64,000 nucleotides of DNA, from NCBI GenBank assembly GCA_033439795.1, contig JAUTDP010000010.1:1240001-1304000 (forward strand), written 5' to 3'. Shown here in pieces: positions 48,911 to 62,350 of the stretch. How positions within the stretch are numbered: the first letter of the stretch is position 1; the number at the start of each line of letters is the position of its first letter. The position numbers were made by a program, and so were the translations under genes. This DNA comes from Sordaria brevicollis. Lineage: Eukaryota > Ascomycota > Sordariomycetes > Sordariales > Sordariaceae. The notes under the pieces were generated by a model. That model was given only the letters and a program-made list of their open reading frames with translations. It was not told where the DNA came from and searched no databases.

Positions 48911-49078
48911 TGTAGAATAGCAGCAATACAGGGGTATTGAGAATGAGGGTGCAGAGTGTATATTGTGTAGAATCTGTTCTGTGATTAGGAAATCCCGTAC
49001 ATAGAAATCAGGGTTTTACCCAACACTCTAAATTATATAAGAAAGGCGGTAACAAGAAACCCACCCCTATATCTAATA
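48911..49078 (-). repeat. Left LTR of the copia element (its 3' LTR)
   Basis: 168 bp, beginning TGTAGAATAG and ending in RIPed CTAATA where the partner LTR has CTGACA. It aligns without length change to 62183-62350. Mutations accumulate toward the element interior, while its outer half is nearly intact. Confidence 0.92.
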
Positions 49079-49257
49079 TACCCCCCCAATTATACTAGCG
49101 TATATTAAAAAGCTAATTAAAGGCGCCTAAATAAAACTATTCCTAGATTCTATACTTTTAAAATTAATAAATCCTTAAATAATCGCTTTTAAAGGTATCG
49201 CCTATTAATCGTACTATATTTAGAAGGTCCGCGGTATTAATTTCTAATAATCGGCTG

Positions 49258-49401
49258 GGCGCCGTAGTTTAATAATTAGAACGTTAAAGTCCTATATTAA
49301 ATTATTGTATAGTATTTTTAAATTATATTTAATAATATATTTTCTGGATCATTTTTAATAACCATCTTTAAAGGTTGCGGGTTCGAATCCCGTCGGCGCT
49401 A
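49258..49401 (+). pseudogene. RIP-mutated, intron-bearing tRNA-like sequence inside the copia element
   Basis: A full cloverleaf can be folded. The acceptor stem is GGCGCCG with CGGCGCT (one G-T end pair), followed by discriminator A49401. The D arm is GTTT/GAAC with the D-loop GG changed to AA as RIP would do. The anticodon stem is TTAAA/TTTAA, the T arm is GCGGG-TTCGAAT-CCCGT, and T6 at 49404-49409 would be a Pol III terminator. A 71-base insert at 49295-49365 sits after position 37, where tRNA introns lie. The anticodon loop is ambiguous, reading CCT (Arg) under this fold, but G32 is unusual. It lies opposite in strand to the copia element, about 180 bp inside its 3' LTR. It may be a trapped tRNA gene or a tRNA-derived SINE head. 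Confidence 0.7.
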
Positions 49402-51307
49402 AATTTTTTACCTTTTTTCCTTCTTATAAATATTATACAAAATTCTTTTATTTTATAAAGGTTATTTTAATAGAATAATATAAATCGATAATTATTTATA
49501 ATAATATTATCCTTCTTTTTTACTTCTTTAAAGTATTTTATCCCCGCTAGAATTAGATTATTAATATATTCGCGTTAATTAATTTTAATACCTTCTCCTT
49601 CTCCTTCCTCAAATTCGAAATATTTATAAAATTTATTTAGCGAATAAATTCCTTATATTTCTCTATAATTAATATTTTCGTTAACCCGTCGGCGACTATT
49701 TCGGTTATAAATATATAATATATATTAAATATATTACGTTATTATCCTTTTCGGAATTAATAATTATAAATATCGATATATTTAAATTTAATTTAAAGTT
49801 TAATATTTTCTTTAGTAATTAAATAAATCGTTTAAACGTTATTATATTTTAATAGGATACTTTTATCGTTAATTCCTAAATTAAAAATTAGCGAATCGAA
49901 TCAATATTTTACCTATAAATTTTTATAAACCCTTTATAATAAGGATAATAATTCAACCTCGGTAATAAAAATAATAATAATATTTTATTTATTAATTCGC
50001 TAATCGATAATTCTACCTAATAATTATATAGTAAATCCTTATAAATTTTATCGATTTAAAATATTATCGGTATAGGAGGCGTTAATTAAAATTAAAAATA
50101 AATTACTACCCCCTAATTAAAGTATATAATCCTCGGTACCCTTAAAATAAGTAAGTAATTGGTTAGCGGTAGTATAATAAATACCGTTAAAATTAATAAG
50201 GAAATAGAATAATTTAGAGCCGGTAAAAATGCCGTCGAGTTTAGTAATAATTAGCGCGTATATAATCTCGCCGATTACCTTTTAATATATTTTAACGGAT
50301 TTAAAGTTAGCGGTACTTTTAGAAGGGAGGAGTTCCTTAATATTTATAAGAATTTAGGGAAACGACCGGGATTATTAAAATTTCTTTATAATCTTTTTAA
50401 TATATTCGCGTTAAAATAATTAAATTAACCGCTTTATTCGGTTTCGAATAATTTTAATACTTAAAAATTATTAAATATTATTACCGCCTATTAATTAATA
50501 ATAACCTTTTAGAATATTAATAATTTTAATAACGTCGTATTTATTTTTATTTCGGTAGGTAAGAATAATATTATCGATGTAGAAGAAGATTACTATATTT
50601 TAATAAATAAATATATAGGGTTCTATAGGGATAGGGATTAAATTAGCGGTAATAAGAATTTTAATAAATTCGTATTATTATAATAAAGGAGAGCGTTAAA
50701 AATTATAGAGGACGCGTAATAATTTAATAATTTTACTTTATCGGGTATATTTTAATAATATTCGTATATAAATAAATTTATTAAAAAGGGTATTAATAAA
50801 AGCGTTAATAGTATTATATTATTTAAATTCGAAATTAAAATAATTTATAATAATTATTATAATATAGAAGGTACGAATCGCTAAGGTAGCCGCGTAAGTA
50901 TCCTATAAATCTTAAAGTTATTAATCTCCTTTTATAATAAAGCGTACCTTACTTTTAAAATAATAACCTATTATATTAAATTTATAAATATATATTTATA
51001 TAAAATCGAAGGGGATAATTCTTTAATATTCTTCCTAATTTACTTACTTTTACAATCCTTTTATATTATAATTTTAAAAATACTCCCTTTTAATTTAACG
51101 AAATATTTTTTAAAAAGGATAAAGGTAAAAATTTTAATAATTCTTAAATAGAGGGGGGAATTCTTAGTAGTATAAAGTATTTAATATATTTAATATATTA
51201 TACCTTTTAATATTATCGACGGTAAACTTCGAATCTATATAAAAATCGTTATTATTAATTTCCAACCCGAATTTCCTTAATTAATTTAAATTAATACAAT
51301 TAATAAT

Positions 51308-51312
51308 ATAAC
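51308..51312 (+). repeat. Left 5-bp target-site duplication (ATAAC)
   Basis: ATAAC directly before the left 239-bp LTR, repeated at 58740-58744 after the right LTR. The target is copia sequence that was probably already RIPed, since ATAAC itself is TA-rich. Confidence 0.8.
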
Positions 51313-51551
51313 TATCATGGGGCTGATGCCCGTGGCTGAGTTTGACTGGCACTACTAGTCGCGCCGCCAGTCGGGCCGCCAATTGCGGTCCTTGCCGCCA
51401 CGGTAAGCGGAGTAGCCCGTACCCGGTCCTTAAAAGGATAGCTAACCAATACCGCCCAAAGGGCGCCTCCCTTCCTCCCTTTCCCTCTTCGTAGAACCTT
51501 ATCGATTCATTAAAACCCAATATTTATACTAATTATACTATACCCCTTATA
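51313..51551 (+). repeat. Left (5') LTR of the gypsy element
   Basis: 239 bp, TATCATGGGG...CCCCTTATA (original ends probably TGT...ACA). It aligns end to end with 58501-58739. Its first 200 bp are almost free of RIP and its last 30 bp are heavily mutated; the right LTR shows the opposite gradient. Confidence 0.92.
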
Positions 51552-54500
51552 TTAAATTCTACCATCTAAAAAGCGGATAGAAAAAATAAATTCAATAAGC
51601 GGACAATAATTTTTATAAGTAGAAGACCAATAATTTTAAGCGCGGTATTGCGGCATTTTTCGACACTATAATCGGACTCAATAATATAGATATTAATAAT
51701 ATAAAGGAGTTTTACGACTCCTAAAATAATATACCAAATAATAACGGCAATAGTGAAAGCCTAATTAAAAATTTAATTAGAGCCCTTAAAAATAGTATAA
51801 CCCTTAGGGATTATATTAAATCCCTTTTATTTAATATTACCCCTATTTTTAATACCCTTACCCCTTATTTAAATTTCGGAATTATTAAATATTCCGTTCG
51901 TAAAAAGAAATCCCCTTCCAAAACCCTAATTAATAATAATTCTAACGATAATACGAATTCAACTCCCTATTGTAAAAAATAATTAAAATTCCCCAAATAA
52001 AATAACTAACCCTATACCTTCGGCTTCTTTTTTAATAAATTTATTATAGTATATAATAGCGATATTAAATAAAGATTTCGCAATAACCCGAATACTACTT
52101 AATATAAAATTATTAATACGCTTCCTACCGAATATAACTAATAATTAAAAGGATTTTAAATTACTATAATTATACGTAATAAAAAAAACCTAATTAAATT
52201 CCTCGAGTAAATTCGTACGATCTTTAACTCCTATTAAAATTAAAAAGCGGCCTTCGATAAATTCGCCCGTATATACTAAAAGGATAGCGAACCATTTACC
52301 ACCTTCTTAGCTAATTTCAATAATAAAATATTCAAAATAAACGGTTATTTATAGGAGAATCCCGCTAAATTAAACTATTTCTACTACGTTTTTAATAAAA
52401 AATAATATAATAAAATATTTATAATTACCTTCTCTAACGATTACTACGAATATTTCAAATAATTTTAATATTATATATTCAAATATAAATAAATAATAAA
52501 ATTTAAAGAAAATTACCGTCGATATTAATATAATTAAAAAAGTAAAATTAAAAATAACGGACTTTATATCCCTAACGCCACTTTTATTAACTATCCTACC
52601 GTTTTTTATACCCTACGTATCGCACCCCATCCTACTCTTATAACCTTTATTTAACGCCTAATTAACGTAAATAGAAATATTATTATAAATATTATATATA
52701 TAATTTATAATCGAAGCGGATAAGGTCGAAACGGCTCTAACGTAAACGTTTTTACCTTTACTTCTACTAAGTGCGTTAAATAAATATTGGATAAAGAGCG
52801 TTAACGTCGTCGAAATAATAACCTATATATATATTATAGCGCCTCTAGATATTGTATTTTAGCCTATCCGTACTGGCCAACCGTCCCCCCTTCCTTTAAC
52901 GGAATATGTATTTAAACTACCGTTATTAAAATCCCTCCGTTCTTAAAGGATAACGATAACGACGAAGCCTATAACTCCGCCCCCGAATAATAGGCAAAAA
53001 TTTAACTCTAATATAAAGTCGGGCCTTAGAATTAAAAATAAAAATATTAAATAAAATAAAGGATTTTAAATTAAAAATAGAAATAAAACCTATTTTAATT
53101 CTATTTATTATTAATAATCGTAATTTATTCTATATCTTCGTCGATAAGGGTTACTAATATTATACCGTAATTAATAAAAAAGTTATTAAAGAATTTTAAA
53201 TTCTAATTATCCCTATTCTATTTCGTACTATAAAAGGAGCGTTTACTACTATAGAAGGAATTTCTATCCAAAATATAATCTAATTTTTAACCGAAATAAA
53301 TAGCTATATTCATCCTATTTACACCTATATCGTCCTATTACTCAAATTCCCTATTATATTAAATAAACTTTAATTTAAGGTTATACGAATATATTCCATC
53401 CCTTACGAAAAACGCCTATTTATAAGCGTTATTAATTATTAAATTCTTTATATTAATAGAAAATAAATACTTAATATACCGTTTATCGCCGATTTAAAAT
53501 CTATTATATATATTTTAATTATTACCTTTATAGGCTATATTCGTAAATTAAGAAAAAAGTTTAATAATCGAATAATTAAAGAAATTATTTTCGTAATTAA
53601 TTTAAAGGATATCGAAAAGGCGTTAAAATTAAAAAAGGTATATACCGAAGTAAAATTAAAGGCGAAAATCCCTAAAAAATACTATAATTTAATACTATTC
53701 TAAATAAAAAAAAACGCCGATAAATTAAACCTTTATCGTTTTAGTATAAATTATAAAATTATAATTAAAAAGGATAAAGACGGTAAGGAATTCCCTATCC
53801 TATTTAGACCGTTTTATAATATAACGAAGGAAGAGTTCTTAATTTTTAAAAAGACGCTAAAAGATTTATTAAATAAAGGGTTTATTTAAGTTAATAATTT
53901 AAAAGCGGGGGCCCTAATTTTATTTATACGCAAATCCGGAGGTAAATTCTACTTCTATTATAATTATTATATATTTAATATTATTACGAAAGCGGACTAT
54001 TATTTATTACCGTTAATTAAGGATATATTTTATATTTTAAAAAGAATAAAATAATTTATTAAAATAAATATCGTATAAACCTTTTATAAAATTCGTATAA
54101 TAGAAGGAAAAGAGGGGAAAATAATATTTCGGACGTGGTATAAATTATTCGAATAATTAATTATATTATTTAGGCTAAATAGCGCGCTGGTTACGTTTTA
54201 ACGGTATATTAATTATATTTTCTGTAATTATTTAAATTCGTTTTATACCGTTTATATAAACGATATATTTATTTACTCTTTTAATTCCTTAAAAGATTAC
54301 GAATAAAAGGTACGTTTAGTCCTTATTAAGTTATTAAACGCCGGCTTCTATTTAAACCTAAATAAATACGAATTTAATGTAAAAAAGGTTAAATATTTAA
54401 GTTTTATTATTTATACCGGCGTCGGCGTATAAATTAACCCCAAGAAAATTAAAACGATTTTAAATTAATTTCCTCTTACTTTTTAAAAGGGCGTACGGAA

Positions 54501-56759
54501 TTTCCTAAAATTTATTAATTATTACCGTATATTTATTCCTTAATTTTCAAAAATAATCGCCCCCTTATTATAATTAATTAATAAAGGGGTTACTTTTAAA
54601 TAGATTAAAAAGTATAAAAACGCTTTTTAATTTTTAAAAACCCTATTTATACGAATTCCAATTTTAATGGAATTTAACCCGGATAAAAAAATATTTTTAA
54701 AAATAAATTATAATAAATTTACTTTAAATAGGGTTATTTCCTAAAAGGTAAATAAAAACGGTAAAAATATAATTTATAAAATTATAGGTTTTTATTCCCG
54801 GAAATTTAACCCTACTGAATAGAATTACTTTATTTATAATAAAGAGATATTAATTATTATTAATTATTTAAAATAATAATCGGCGGAATTATAGAGTTAT
54901 AAATTATTTATTATTTTAACGGACTATCGGAACCTCGAATATTTTATAAAATTAAAAAAACTTTCGGAATAATAAATATAATAGGTAGAATATCTTTCCT
55001 AATTTAATTTCTAAATCGAATATAAGCCCGGTAAAAACGGAATAATCCTTAATACCCTCTTTCAACGAAATTAAAATATATTTATAGATTAAAACCGCGA
55101 AACGTAGGATATTTAAATAATATTAGATTCCGTTCTTAAAAATTATATTCCGCTCCGTATTTCGGCGGCCTAAGTAGTCTACTCGGGGAAGAAGGATATA
55201 AACGTATTTAAAAATCCGGATTTATAATAATTTTAATTATAAATAGAATTTTACGATTCCCTATATTAATAAATAAAGGAAGTTATCCTTTATAACGACC
55301 GCTACTTCGACCCGTCTTTAAAATTCAAAATTTAAATCGCAAATTACTTTATTAATTCCCTCGGTTACCTTCGTTATTAAAACCGTTTTTAGATATTAAA
55401 AGCCCCCGTATATACCGAATCCGAATTAATTATACTATTTAATACCGATTAACGTTTTAACGTCCTTCGTACTATTTTAATTTAAATTATTTATAATTTA
55501 TATATATTAAAATACTTTAATAGAGAAGGTATTATTATAATATTCTTTTAATATTTTTATTAGCCTCTCTTTAACTTTTACGTTTAGTAATTCCTTTATA
55601 ATTATTATACTTATAATTCTACGAAAGTTTAGAAAGAATAGAAGAAAAGCCTTTTATATTTATTATTAATCTTAGAATAATTTAATAAAGATATATAAAT
55701 AAATTTTATTATTAATTTTCTAGAATTTAATAATAATATTTATTTTTAAATTATAAAAGATAAATTTAATAAAATTATATTCTTTAAACTTATACCCTCT
55801 ATAAAAATTAAATTCTACGCCGAATGTTTCCTCTAATATTTTATTCGCTATTATAATTTCCTAAAGTTTATTATTAATAATCGTAATTCTAATTAAATTA
55901 ATTACTTTTAAATTAAATTATATAAATTCTTAAGTATTAAATATTTATTTAATACCGTTTATTATTTATAAATTAATAGAAGTTTAAAATATATAAATCA
56001 GGAAATTTATACTTATTTACGTATAATTATTAATTATATTTAGGATAATTAGAGTAAATAGTACCCTATAGCGTAATTAATTATTAATAGCCGGATTAAT
56101 ATTTCGATAAATATATCCCCGTTCTTCGCTATTTATAAATTCGACTCCGAATTTTTGGTTTCTGTAATTGAAAACCCTTCCGATCGTTAACCTTTACCCC
56201 TATCCTCTAAGAAACGGGTTTAAAAATTCGTTAAAAAATTATAATAAATTACGGACCTATATTAAATTATTATAGTGGCCGCTATTTAAAAGTAAAAGAA
56301 ATTCGCTAATTGTAATCGGTAACCTATAAAACGCTTCGTAATTGGGGATAAAGTCTAATTTAATTTCAAAAATTATATTACCGACCGCCTAAAAAAGAAA
56401 TTTAATTAATTTTATACGAAATATATTATTTCGAAGGTATTATTTCCTTATATAATCGAATTATTTAAACTTCTTCGCGTTATCTATAACGTTTTCTATA
56501 TCGATCTCCTATATAAAATTATTAATAACCTTCTTCTTAAATAAAAATTTATTAATAAATAGCCCTTAATTATTAAAATTAAAAGAGAATTAAAATATTA
56601 AATAAAAGAAATTCTCTACGTTAATACTATTAAAAAGAAGGGAAATTTAATAAAAAAGGTCCTAATTAAATAAAAAAGATATCGGGATTTAATATAAGAG
56701 CTATTAGAAAATTTTAAAAATACTATCGCCCTAAACGAATTTAAAGCTTAATATAACCT

Positions 56760-58480
56760 AACTGCAAATAACGACGGCCCAATTGACCGGTATATTAAAA
56801 AATTCTTATAGAAAGCTATAAACGGAATTAAATATATTATAAACGGAATAAAGGATTTTTAAATACGGATTAAAATAAATAATAAATTAATTAAAGCGAA
56901 GCCCTAGCGAAATTAATAATTAATTTAATTTAAATATCTTTTATTAAATTATCTTTTATTACCTTTAATATAAATTCTTTAATAATAATCTCCTCCTCTT
57001 CTTTATAATCGAATATATAAATATTAACGAAATTATAAACGTTTAAAGGCTTATAGGCGTAATAACGGAAAATAAAAAGCGTAAAACGGTAATTTTCCGG
57101 GCGTAAAAACCTAATAGCCATAAAAGAAAAAGAGAATAAAAGATAAATATTATATTTAAAGCGGATATTTAAGGGGAAACGTTACGCTTCCTACTATTTA
57201 AATTTATTACGTTATTTCTTATTACTTCCTTCGACTTCCTTTCTTTTTCTTCTCTTCTTCGCTAATAAGGGCTAAGTAATAGCGGTTTCCTTAATAATAA
57301 TAGCGGTAATAGTAATAATAGCGTCGGCGGCGGTAATATCGGTAATAATAGCCTTAATAGCGGCGCGGGTATTATAATCTTCGATTAAATGGTTAAAATT
57401 TACGTATTAGCTATTTATTTACTTTACCTTTTTTATATTAATTATTAAATTAAATAATTATTCCCTAAGATTTTCGAATTTACGGACTCGCTCTTTAAAA
57501 ATTTAAATTTCTATAATATTAACCGAATTATTAGCAATTTTAATAGAAGAAAAAGGTTTTATAGGAGGCGCTTTAACGGTAATTTAATTAATAAAACCGT
57601 TAAAATATATTAGTAATTTAAAGACCTATTGAACGAAAGAAAAAAAGAAATTTATATAAGAATAAAGCCTTACTTTTTTAAAATTTAAAATCCTAATAAA
57701 ATTTTAAATATAGTGAAATAATTATTGTAAAATTTTTTAAATATATACCTTTTAACGTATTAAACCTTAAAAACGGATTAAACCTAAATAAAAATAAATT
57801 CGTAACTTTTATAAGCGTATTAATAAAATAAATACGCGGAAATAAAAAAACCCTTATTAAATATAATCTAATTATACCCGTTAATTAAATAGCCTTTATA
57901 TTAAAAATTTTAAAGTTCGGCCCTAAATAAAACGTATTTATAAATATCGTTGGGAGTAGATTTACCGGCTATACCGGTAGTAGTAATATTAGGCCGAATT
58001 TAGTAGGGCTTCGACGGGGTAATAGGTTTAAGAATAGTAACCTTAATAGCGCCCTTATTATAGCGAAAAATAGGAATAAGAATAGGCGGCGGGGTAGGCG
58101 AACTAATAATTTCCTATAGGGTTAAGAATTTATAGAAGAATTCGAATTAGGTAATAATAACGGGGGTATTTATTTTAACGGCGATTAATTAATAATTAAT
58201 TAATATATTCGTAAAAAAATTTAATAAAAAAAATAATAATAATAATAAAAATAATAAAAGTATTAAAAATACGTTCGGTACGCGCTAATAAGGGCGTGCG
58301 CCTATATTAATATTTACGGTTTTAATTATTCGATAGGTTAAAGGAGGGAAAAAGAGAGGGAGAGAGAAAAAAGGAGAGAAGCGCGGGGTATATATTAGAA
58401 GTACGTACGGTAGTAATTTATCGTTTAATATTTAGGGTTTATATAATTATATACCTACTTATATATAATATTCCTAATTA
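56760..58480. other. Unexplained 1.7-kb internal region between gypsy pol and 3' LTR
   Basis: Still TA-rich and RIPed, and bounded by the chromodomain end and the polypurine tract. The longest frame is on the opposite strand (57121-56930, 63 codons, starting MAIRFLRPENYR and Lys/Glu-rich later). Clusters of GTAATA repeats occur around 57290-57370. No recognisable domain. Confidence 0.5.
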
Positions 58481-58500
58481 GGGGAGAAGGGGGAGGCTAA

Positions 58501-58739
58501 TATTATAGGGCTAATACCCGTAATTGAGTTTAATTGGCATTGCCAATCGCGCCGCCAGTCGGGCCGCTAATTGCGGTCCTTGCCGCTACGGCAAGCGGAG
58601 TAGCCCGTACCCGGTCCTTAAAAGGATAGTTGGCTAATACCGCCCAGAGGGCGCCTCCTTTCCTCCCTTTCCCTCTTCGTAGAACCTTATCGATTCGTTA
58701 AGACCCAGCATCTATGCCAACTGTGCTGTGCCCCTTACA
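58501..58739 (+). repeat. Right (3') LTR of the gypsy element
   Basis: 239 bp, ending CCCCTTACA. Its right half is nearly free of RIP (GCATCTATGCCAACTGTGCT), while the first 60 bp carry many CpA-to-TpA type changes relative to the left copy. Confidence 0.92.
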
Positions 58740-58744
58740 ATAAC
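58740..58744 (+). repeat. Right 5-bp target-site duplication (ATAAC)
   Basis: Second ATAAC, directly after the right gypsy LTR, with copia sequence resuming beyond it. Confidence 0.8.
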
Positions 58745-61700
58745 TATTATATATATTAATTTAATAGAGATTAAACGCGTTTAAAAAAGATATTACTTAA
58801 TATAAATATTAATCCGCTTAGGGGAAGTAGGTAGGAGGTTATATTGAGGGGACGCGGTTTAAATTCTTAATAAAAAACGAAGTTAGATTATTAAAGGGAA
58901 TCGGTAAACTATAATTAATTAATTTATCTATTTTATTTATTATTATATCCTATTAATTATCCGGTCGTTTTAATATTTAGGGACGTAATATTTCCTCCTT
59001 TTATTTATATATATACCCGGCGGGTTCGGTAAGGATTATAGGGGTTTTTAACTCTACGGGTATAAATTCGATAATTAGACCGAAATTATTTAATTCGTTA
59101 TCGGTATAGTTCTTTAGAATTAGGAAGGGTATAATAAAATCGTTTTTTAATTAATAAAGATTATTTAATTATACGGCTAATTCTTCTAGGGAAATTTTAA
59201 GCGAGTTTTGGAGTTTTTCGATATTATTTATAAAAATTTCATTTTCGTTAAAAATTACGTCTTTAATTACTATAATCGAATTAGTATAAGGATTTTAAAT
59301 TCGGTAAATATTTAACAATTAGTAACCGATTAGGTAATTAACCTAAATACGTTTTTTAAACTTCCTAATTTTATTATAACCGCGTAGGATTTCTATTATA
59401 AGTATAAAAATTTTATAATTATAAATTTTCAAATATATTAAAGTAGGGATTATTTTTTATTAGCCGCCGTCGTAATTTATTATATAGGTTTTAAAACGTT
59501 CTTCTAGGGTTTTTTAATTGAAATTATATTTAAGAATTTTATTAAAAAGGTAGGTTATAACCGCTATAATTTCTCTTTAGAATTCTTTTAGAAAATTTAT
59601 AAATTCTTTTATAATTTTAATTTTTTCGTTAAGTATACCCCCCGAACGCTTAACGCCGCTATTTTATATTTAAATATATAACGTAGAGGGTTCGACCCTA
59701 ATACTCTATTATAATAAAAAGGTAATAACCCTAAATTTGGTTATTATAATTTCGTTATTATATTCGACTATTTATACTTAAATTTAATATTAAATTTTTA
59801 AATTAATAATAAAGGAAAATAGGGCTATAATAATAAAATCAATAATCTTCTTAATAAAATAATATATTTAAAGGTAATTAAATTAGCGGTTAATTACTAT
59901 TATTAATATAGAGATTTAATTAAATCCTACTTTTATTGGAGTATATTCAAAAAAGTCGGTGGCTACCCTTTATTTTAATCCTTTAAATACGATGCGGGCA
60001 ACCCTCTTAATTTAACGTTTTAATTTAATTATTGTATATATATTGTAGTATATTAAATCTAAACCCTTAAAGCGTACGCTATACTCCTTATTAATTAATT
60101 AAATAAGGGTTTCGGGTTTAAAGTAATTAAATTTAAGGTACTAATATAAGGTATTTCCCTTTTAAGGTTTCCTAACGGTCTTACTCTAGGGAATTCGAAC
60201 GTTGAAAGAAGATTAGTCAACGCTATTTTTATAGGAATTAAAAAGGATATATTTAAAAATAAACTATTGAAAATAATTAGAAATAGAATAATAATAAAAA
60301 AGATTAAGGGCGCGAATATAAGAATTAATAATATCCTAGGAGTAATCGAATTCTATAAACTTTCGAAGAAATATAAAATTATAAACTATATTTAAAATTA
60401 GCGCTATATTATTTAAACGAAATTTAAAGAGGTTACCTTTATTATTATTAATTAGGATATAAACGGTTTTATATCCTTTAATTATTAATAAACTATTATT
60501 AGCCTAAATATAATTTCCTTTATTTACGGGGGTAAAGTTTTTAAAACGGCTAATTTCGTTAAAGATATAAATTATTATACTTAAATTAAAAATAATTGAA
60601 TTTCTTAATAGGTATATTAGAGTTTCCTATCGAAACTTTAATACTAAAAAATTAAATTAATAGCCAATTTTACCAATCCTCCGACTTTCAAATTAGAATC
60701 CGCTACTAGGGGTATTAGTCGTAGATTTTATTAACCTTTTAATAAAAATCTATTATATTAGTACGGTTTTAATATTTAATTTACGGAATTTTTACGCAAA
60801 TTAAGCACTCCTTTAATAATTTTCGTTAATTATATTTTAAATATATTAATTAAGAACCTAATTAAAATTAAATACTAAGGAGGGGATTATATATTAATAC
60901 TTATTATAAAAATAGTTAAATTTTTCGTAAATTTCGTAAATTCGCCTTTAACGCTTATTATTTTAATTATTAATATTTTAATTACGTTTCCTATTAATAT
61001 TATTAAAAGCGTTCCCCGTAATTCGACCGTTAAATATAGGGGTAGGAAATATACCGCCTTTTAGGATTTAATTACGCGACCTTTTAGGGTAATAATCGTA
61101 AACCCGTTCCCTAAAATTGCAAATTAAGTTAAAATAAATAAAATTATTATTTAAGAGCTTTTTATCCGTAATTTTAAAGGACGTAGCTTAATTCTTAAAA
61201 AGGGAATTACTAAATCTATTCATTATATTAAGAAAATTGGTCTTCTATATTTTAAGGTTAATATATTTATTAATTTTAAAATATTTACCGATAATTATAA
61301 TATATTCCTATTCTTATAATTAATTAATTTAATTACGGGGATAAATTGTAATATTAATTTTATTATAGTAATTGGCGCGGATATCGCTATAAGTTTATTC
61401 CTCGTCGAATTGAACGTTAGATTTTATTATATCGTATTAAGTAAATAGGGAAGTAATTCTTTTAAAATAAATTAATTAGAAATATTAATTAGTATTATTT
61501 TTTATTTAAATACGAAGGGTAATAATCTTTTCTTTATAAATTTCCTAAATTTTTATATTATAATAGTAATCGGCTATAATTTTTTAATAATTACGGTAAT
61601 TATATTCAATTAAAAAATTATAATAGTACGCTACGTATAAAATTAGAATTAGGGCCGGAGTAATAAAAAAAATTGGGGCCCTAATAGCTAACTAAATAGC

Positions 61701-62182
61701 GGCGGTATTAATAAACGTAGGCGCGGTCGCTTTTTACGAGGAGGGAGGCGATATCGAAATACGGTTACGTATTTTCGAAGAGGGTCCGCTAACCGCTTAA
61801 TCTTCTTTAATAAATTGAAAAATTTCCTATTGAAATTAGGAATTGCTAATATTAGGGTTATTGGTCGAATTAATAGTAACGGCCGCGGCGTAAATTAAGG
61901 GATTTATAAAATTTTTAGCGGTAAGCTCTATAAGGATAGTAAACTACGGCTTTTTATTATCGGGATTAATATATTTTTATAATCCTAATTCGAATACTTT
62001 CGATTAGAATCCTTTATTCTATATAATTTAATTATTAATAAATTTGAGGACGGCGTCGCCCGCTTTTTTAAAATCGGTAATCGAGGATATTATTATAATT
62101 ATTATTATTAATCGAATATCGCTGTTATTATTGTATTTTGCCGGGTTATTGTAATCGGGGGGTAGTAAATGAGACTTTTAAT

Positions 62183-62350
62183 TGTAGAATAGTAGTAATA
62201 TAGGGGTATTGAGAATAAGGGTATAGAGTATATATTATATAGAATCTATTCTATGACTAGGAAATCCCGCATACAGAAATTAGGGTTTTACCCAATACTC
62301 TAGATTATATAAGAAAGGCGGTGGCAGGAAACCCACCCCTGTATCTGACA
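62183..62350 (-). repeat. Right LTR of the copia element (its 5' LTR)
   Basis: 168 bp from TGTAGAATAG to CTGTATCTGACA. Its last 60 bp are unmutated and its first 100 bp carry RIP-type changes, a mirror image of the left LTR. Confidence 0.92.

Larger units (their letters stand above)
51313..58739 (+). mobile_element. RIPed Ty3/gypsy chromovirus-type retrotransposon, nested in the copia element
   Basis: 7.4 kb, plus strand. Degraded pol is readable. A gypsy reverse transcriptase runs from about 53880 to 54430 (KAGALILFIRKSGGKF, ADYYLLPLIKDI, and VYINDIFIYS at about 54250, where the canonical YIDD has lost an Asp). RNase H and its connection follow near 54670-55080 (FNPDKKIFL, ILTDYRNLEYF, EYKPGKNG). 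Integrase should occupy about 55.1-56.3 kb. A chromodomain near 56585-56750 is recognisable by its frame KKVLIK*KRYRDLI*ELL, matching KKVLVKWKGY...WEPLENF. A polypurine tract GGGGAGAAGGGGGAGG lies at 58481-58496, just before the 3' LTR. Chromodomains direct such elements to H3K9-methylated chromatin. About 1.7 kb between the chromodomain and 3' LTR is unexplained. Confidence 0.9.
48911..62350 (-). mobile_element. RIPed Ty1/copia retrotransposon, split by a nested element
   Basis: 13.4 kb from LTR to LTR, of which about 6.0 kb belongs to this element and the rest is the nested gypsy copy (51313-58739 plus one duplicated target). Coding direction is minus. A run DVIFNE, typical of the copia segment between integrase and reverse transcriptase, is readable near 59170-59270, and the copia polymerase box survives as FYIDNIIL (YVDD with one Asp lost to RIP) around 50560-50582. 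Gag and integrase should lie at 59.3-62.1 kb and RNase H at about 49.5-50.2 kb, the copia order. A minus-strand polypurine run (seven Gs) at about 49081-49087 abuts the left LTR, as a 3' polypurine tract should. All frames are destroyed by stops. Confidence 0.88.
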
